Positions 59,102 through 64,000 of a stretch of DNA of 64,000 nucleotides are shown one piece after another. The stretch is from Hydractinia symbiolongicarpus (Eukaryota > Cnidaria > Hydrozoa > Anthoathecata > Hydractiniidae). Position numbers and translations under genes: made by a program. Under the pieces are notes generated by a model. The model saw nothing but the letters and a program-made list of their open reading frames with translations. It made no database searches and was not told the DNA's origin. The stretch's first letter is position 1. Each line of letters opens with the position of its first letter. The stretch covers positions 12,340,001-12,404,000 of the forward strand of contig NC_079878.1 of assembly GCF_029227915.1 (NCBI RefSeq), in the 5' to 3' direction.

Positions 59102-59107
59102 AATAAA
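59102..59107 (+). terminator. Poly(A) signal, rootletin candidate
   Basis: AATAAA about 930 bp after the rootletin stop codon, in an AT-rich 3' flank. It is the most likely signal, though T-rich DNA nearby offers others. Confidence 0.45.
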
Positions 59108-59390
59108 GAAACGGTTAAGTTGCGCTTATTTAAGTCAATGTGGGCCTTTTACCACCTAAACACTCCCCCATAATAATTAAAAAAAAAAATCGTACACCTA
59201 CCTGAGTTCAGTACATAAGTCATTCCATATTCCATACAAGAAGAGTTAGAATTTTTTTTTTTTTAAAAATACACTCCTCCAGCCCCAACTATAACCACAC
59301 CCACTATTTCATACCTCTGAATGAAAACCTACCAACCACAATTTATAAACACCATCCTACACTATCAATTTGAACAAAATTACCCTTCCC

Positions 59391-59469
59391 CAACCTCGTC
59401 TCCAGAGCCCTTCTACGCCTATGATATTCAGAAGATCTTGGTGTAGAAAAAGCCCTGTGGACGAGGTTG
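59391..59469. repeat. AACCTCG hairpin repeat
   Basis: Third well-kept copy: left CAACCTCGTCTCCAGAGCCC, right AGCCCTGTGGACGAGGTTG. The arms match the other copies; the 40-base centre is unique. Confidence 0.8.
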
Positions 59470-60949
59470 ACTCCCCTCCCCCTTAATAAGTAAATTAACA
59501 AGAGTAGCCAAATCGTACCATCTTACAACATTTTTTAAGACAGAATTGTTTAGAACTTTAATAAAATAGACGAGTATCCTATGATTCCTCAGGCTTTTAA
59601 ACTTGAAGTCTTCTCGCGCAAATTTCAAAATCAGGCTGAAGTTGTTTGGTTTATCGGAGAAACCACATGACAGTTCTCTGAAGTAACCTCCTATGATTTT
59701 CGTCCTCTACAAAATGTTTGCTAACAAAAAAATGGCAACTCCCTAACCGATGAATTTGCCTTTAATAAATATGATCGAAGAATTGTTGGCTGCTCTCTAA
59801 TAACCGCTAGGTGGGATGGGCACGAGGATAATCTACACAAAAAATCATTTTGTTCCATCGCTAAATTTGCGATTCATGGGTTTGGGGCGAACTAAGTGGC
59901 AAATCTATGTACTCGAAGCGAAATTCCTTGTTCACCACTGGTCCATTATGTTAAAAAGCCGAGATTTACCATATTTATGCTGATGTCAGCGTTTCATTGC
60001 TGATTTATGTACAGAGGATATTCTATGTTGAATTTGGTTGTCCCTACTTCTGACTCGGTCAAATTTTGACAATTTTCTCTTAAATGCACTGAAAATGATT
60101 TGGAAAAATATATTATCTATAAGGATTTCTGATACGAGAAAAACCTAAGATAAAACCACACTAGATGACACGCGCTGGCTATTTGTAAGATTTTGAAAAT
60201 TAGCACCTCTAGATTGCAGGAAAACGCAACAAAATTTAACAAGACACATTACATGCATAGTACGTATAACAGTATGCCAAAAGGAAACAATATTCTTATT
60301 GTCTTTTTTGTAAAAAAATATATCATTTTCACAAAATATTAAGTTTGCCCCCGGTTTTCACGGCACTGAGCTATATGGCTTCGCATCGCTTGTCATCAAA
60401 CTTTTCTACGTTGCAAGAAATGATATATACGATAGGGTATTTATCAACGCATGTATTTATATTTCCAATCCATTGAAATTAATAAAAAATATAAAAAAAA
60501 CCGTGACTGATTACAAAAACAACTTAAAACCCAGGTTGTGTAAAACTTACACTAAAATTCAGTTTAGCTGTATACAGCAACGCATCTTGAGTCACCTGAT
60601 ACCGGGTAAACGTTGTGACCACTATTCAAAATAACCTCCCATAACTGAAGGAGTTATAATTCATCTCTTATAAAATGTTTAAATAATTGTCTCCGAATGT
60701 TTACTGCTGGATTCATACGAAATCGTACAGAATCAAGAAGTTAATAAAATTTCAGATTGCATCAACTGTATTGCCATAGTATAAATTACTGGGTTTTAAA
60801 TTGTTAAAAAAAGCGTGGCGAATTTATGTATGAATATATATAAATTAAATTATATTTATGAAAGTAAAAAGAAAAAAGAAAAATTGAATCAAAATATTGA
60901 GAATCCAACTAAGAATCCAACTTTTAAAAAATAAACTCGACTATACTAT

Positions 60950-61240
60950 GGGTACGAACACTTAATTCGAGACTGCATGGATACGAACACTCAATTCGAA
61001 ACTGTATCGATACGAACACTCAATTCGAGACTGTATCGATGCAAACACTCAACTCGAGACTTTATCAATACGAACACTCATATTGAGACTTTATCGATAC
61101 GAACACTCAACTATCGATACAAACACTTAACTCGAGACTGTATGGATATAAACACTCAACTCGAGACTGTATCGATACGAACACTCAACTCGAGACTTTA
61201 TCGATACGAACACTCAACTCAAGATTGCATCGATGCAAAC
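60950..61240. repeat. 29-bp minisatellite, about ten copies
   Basis: The unit is close to CGATACGAACACTCAACTCG followed by AGACTGTAT (29 bp). Copies start near 60980 and 61009 and continue to about 61230; one copy near 61105 is truncated. The 29-bp unit has no stop in the frames used, so a 97-codon open frame arises by chance. Confidence 0.85.
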
Positions 61241-61628
61241 ACTTCATTATTAACGACACAAGAACTGTAGCAAGAAAAAAAACAGTAACAATAAAAATAA
61301 ATCTATCTACGCAAAATACAATAAATACCAAAAAAAATAGCTACATCAAAAGCATAACTACAATTTTTAAAAGATTACAAATTCTTAAATCCTTTCAAAC
61401 CACATAATCCACTATAACCGGTGTTTCAAAAGGACGTAATATTTGGAAAGCCTGACGAAAAAAAAGCTCATTGCCCGTAAAAAAATTAAAAAACAACATC
61501 AATCCGTGTCGACGTCAAAAAGTCGGCGTCAGCTCATGTACAATTCGATACTATCAACACACACCTTACTAGGTCGAATAAATATAAGGGAGATAAAATT
61601 TATATATTTACATAACTTTGTTACACAC

Positions 61629-63812
61629 TCAACTCGACGACTTTTCTTTCTTTGAAAACCACTTCTTTTTCTTCTTCTCGTCCGAATGCGACGGACGTTT
61701 AACATTTTGTATTACCGGTGCAGCACGAACATCACCGTGCTCATCTAGTGACGACGGAGGAGGGGTTCCTCTCTTAAGCGAGTCTATACTAGAATATGTC
61801 GGGTCGATACTTACGGCGACGTTATTATAATGTTGTTTTTCCTTCGTATCGTATCTCGGTTCCACTCTTTGCTTATTCGAGGACTGATATTCGAGTCCCC
61901 ACGTATTATCAGGTTGCTTATTTTTTTGTTTCTTGCTATCTCCTCTTTGTCTATCGACGCCATTTTGCTGTAGCTGATCAACATGGCGCATTTGTTGTTG
62001 TAAAGCTCGTTGGTCGTCAACAAGACGTGGCTCATTTTTAACACCGCCATTTTGCGATTCCACACGTCTTCCTGTCGCATCAACAGCTTGCAAGTAAATA
62101 GGTTCACCGCTTTTCTGTGCAGATGCATGATGACGCTTGTCGGAAGGTTGTCGTTGTTTTGATCGGCTTTCTGATCCTGCTCTTTGTGGTGTTCCTTGTT
62201 CCACCACATACTGACTTTTGTCGGAGTTTTGGCGTTGTTTAGATCGGTTTTCTGACACTGCTCTTTGTGGTGTTCCTTGCTCCACCACATATTGACTCTT
62301 GTCGGAGTTTTGACGTTGTTTTGGTCGGTTTTCTGAAACTGCTCTTTGTGGTGTTCCTTGTTCCACCACATACGGACTCTTGTCGGAGTTTTGACGTTGT
62401 TTTGGTCGGCTTTCTGATCCTGCTCTTTGAGGTGTTCCTTGTTCCGACGCGTTGTAACGAGGGGCTGCTGACACAGATTTTGTACGGATCGGTTCGCCAG
62501 TTGCATCGACTGAACGCAGATGTTTAGTACGAGGTTGTGCAGCAGCAGGTTGTTCCTCTTTCCCTTCGGTGGAGGTTGACGTACGGTTTTGTTCACTCTA
62601 CAAAAGTTAAAAAACTAATGAATGCGACGCGGCCCAAAGCGACATAATTTCGCGGCGACAAAAATGTTTTTTAAAATTTTTTAAACTTTTTGTCACTGAT
62701 GACAGAAGCCCAAGATGGTGAAATAGTAACAACACTCCATGGCTCTGAATGACGGGTTTTTGAGTAGATGACAAAAAGTTATGTCGTCTCAAATTTAGTT
62801 CAACAAAACTCAGGCCGACAAAGTATAATGATACTGATAGGACGTAATACTAGAGCACTAGAAAACAACCTCAAAGCTGAAATCTATCAGTACCCAGTTG
62901 TAAGGAAGAGAAGTTGATAACTTTCTTTAAATCTATGGTTGGACGGGTAGTTAATAAATTGAAGTGGTAAATTTCTCCGAGTTTTACTGTTGCTCCCCAC
63001 TTTACAATTAGGTTACCTGCTAGTATCTAATTTTTTTATTCTCACCTGCTCACGCTCACGGCGTAATTTTCTCTCAGCTTTCTCTCTTCGATATTCTTCT
63101 GCTTCTTGCTTTTGTAACTTCGCAGCTATTCTCTATACAAGAAAGCTCAGCTTATTCCTGATGTTACAAAATGAGTCAATGTTCAACGAAAGAGGAGGGA
63201 AGATATGAAGTCTTTTTATTTATTTTATAAAGATCAAATTTTAAAAGAACCAAACCCACAAACTGATAACAATAATAAAAAAAACAATCTTCAAAAATTT
63301 ACCCGATCTCGTTCTTCCTCTAACCTCTTTTGTTCCTAAAAATTTATCAGGTTAATTAATTTTAGTATGGCAAAGTGCGGAAAATAAGGTTTACAAAAAA
63401 CAACGCATACCAGCTCAGCTTCTTTGAGTTGTAGTTGTCGAGCTACCTCCTGTCATGAGATAAAAGTTATCGTAAAAGTTAAGAAAAACCAAACGCTTGC
63501 TGCAAGCCCACCTATACAGTAATAATAAACAGTCACCATATATATATGGCCTCTTAGGAATGTTTAAGGTTAAAATGACAACTTGATGCAGAAACCAGAA
63601 AGTAAATTCCACCAAATAAATAACGGCGGTTCAGAGTTCTTTAGACTTGAATAGTGTCCACGTATGAATTAAATTCCGATGCTTTTTCTGATTCGGTTGT
63701 TTTAACAAAAAAACTTTAAGGGACATATTTACAAAACACATCACTAGCAAAAATTATTTGCTATTTCTTCTTCTTTTTTTTCTACCTGTACTTTCTTTTC
63801 AACCTCATATTT
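61629..63812 (-). CDS. CCDC50-like coiled-coil protein, 3' part (gene runs out of the window)
   Basis: Exons on the minus strand: 63786-63812, 63411-63449, 63303-63335, 63046-63132 and 61629-62597, all phase 0 with GT-AG borders; earlier exons lie beyond the window. The small exons encode a charged helix (EVARQLQLKEAEL, EQKRLEEERDR, RIAAKLQKQEAEEYRREKAE) resembling the N-terminal coiled coil of CCDC50/Ymer, a ubiquitin-binding regulator of NF-kB and receptor turnover. The last exon is low-complexity: four 27-residue repeats (EQGTPQRAGSESRPKQRQNS start), a Gln-rich stretch and a Lys-rich tail (SDEKKKKKWFSKKEKSSS). The family call rests on helix pattern and exon style; similarity is modest. Confidence 0.6.
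62121..62444 (-). repeat. Four tandem 81-bp (27-residue) coding repeats
   Basis: Four in-frame units in the last exon of the CCDC50-like gene, each starting EQGTPQRA and rich in Gln, Arg and Ser. The two middle units are nearly identical and the last is the most divergent. Recent unit duplication is likely. Confidence 0.85.
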
Positions 63813-64000
63813 CTACACAGCAATTTAGCCATGAAACATATTTGAAAATTATTCCGATCTAACCAATTTATGCTCACCAGCATCAACTAAGGAGCGAAGG
63901 ATTAGGCGAAATAAAGAAAGATTAGGCGAGATAAAAGAGTTTTTATTTCACATTATTCATTCCAGATAAATATTTTAAAAAAATCTACAAAGAAACAGCT

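Larger units (their letters stand above)
58174..61628. other. 3' flank and intergenic region, no gene seen
   Basis: The rootletin 3' UTR probably ends near the AATAAA at 59102-59107. Beyond that there is AT-rich DNA with the hairpin repeat at 59391-59469 and the 29-bp minisatellite near 60.95-61.24 kb. No supportable exon was found. Confidence 0.6.

Noticed and set aside
60977-61270. 97-codon protein over the minisatellite
   Set aside because: It is pure repeat in rotating frames with no flanking coding signal.
61811-62596. 261-codon alternative-frame protein on the minus strand
   Set aside because: It overlaps the better-supported frame that joins to upstream exons, and its openness follows from the internal repeat.
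1-64000. CRISPR arrays, bacterial operons or rRNA genes
   Set aside because: Introns, repeats and gene families are eukaryotic. The tandem repeats seen lack the repeat-spacer pattern, and no rRNA-like sequence was noticed.

Overview
The window is AT-rich eukaryotic DNA: GT-AG introns, short exons, and several families of small interspersed repeats. The host genes (a rootletin, a MAP-kinase phosphatase and a CCDC50-like coiled-coil protein) and the virus-like transposon fit an early-branching marine invertebrate. A cnidarian, perhaps a hydrozoan, is my best guess, but nothing here proves the species.

Layout. 1-3.4 kb: intergenic, with a 17-bp minisatellite and a strong hairpin. 3.47-5.16 kb (+): a small two-exon gene for an acidic, partly coiled-coil protein. 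5.2-8.0 kb: intergenic. 8.06-12.88 kb (+): a three-exon dual-specificity phosphatase of the MKP5/DUSP10 type (rhodanese-like domain plus catalytic domain). 12.9-15.8 kb: intergenic, with a 40-bp palindrome and a short hairpin repeat. About 15.8-32.8 kb: one decayed Polinton/Maverick-type virus-like element. It holds a double-jelly-roll major capsid protein, further candidate virion proteins, a DDE integrase, an MSV199/DUF3627 protein, an A32-like packaging ATPase, small membrane proteins, a zinc-binding HNH-like protein and a protein-primed family B DNA polymerase with a long N-terminal region. Most of these genes carry frameshifts, stops or lost start codons, and a 2.65-kb AT-rich insertion splits the integrase. 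32.8-38.3 kb: a dense graveyard of small elements, including an inverted pair of tRNA-derived SINE pieces, a hAT-like MITE with an 8-bp target duplication and a Harbinger-like MITE with a TTA duplication. 38.39-58.17 kb (+): a complete rootletin (CROCC) gene, 31 exons that join in frame to 2157 codons, plus a likely internal alternative first exon. 58.2-61.6 kb: 3' flank, another hairpin repeat and a 29-bp minisatellite. 61.63-63.81 kb (-): the 3' part of a CCDC50-like gene with four 27-residue repeats; it runs out of the window.

How the genes work together. The three recognised host genes have no obvious shared role. The element genes form one system: integrase for insertion, polymerase for replication, capsid proteins and ATPase for particle building. 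The element has two striking regularities. Seven of its reading frames begin in the exact context AATAAATG (two more show that context with a mutated start codon), and many of its gene junctions hold a different short palindrome whose arms often read TTTTGT...ACAAAA.
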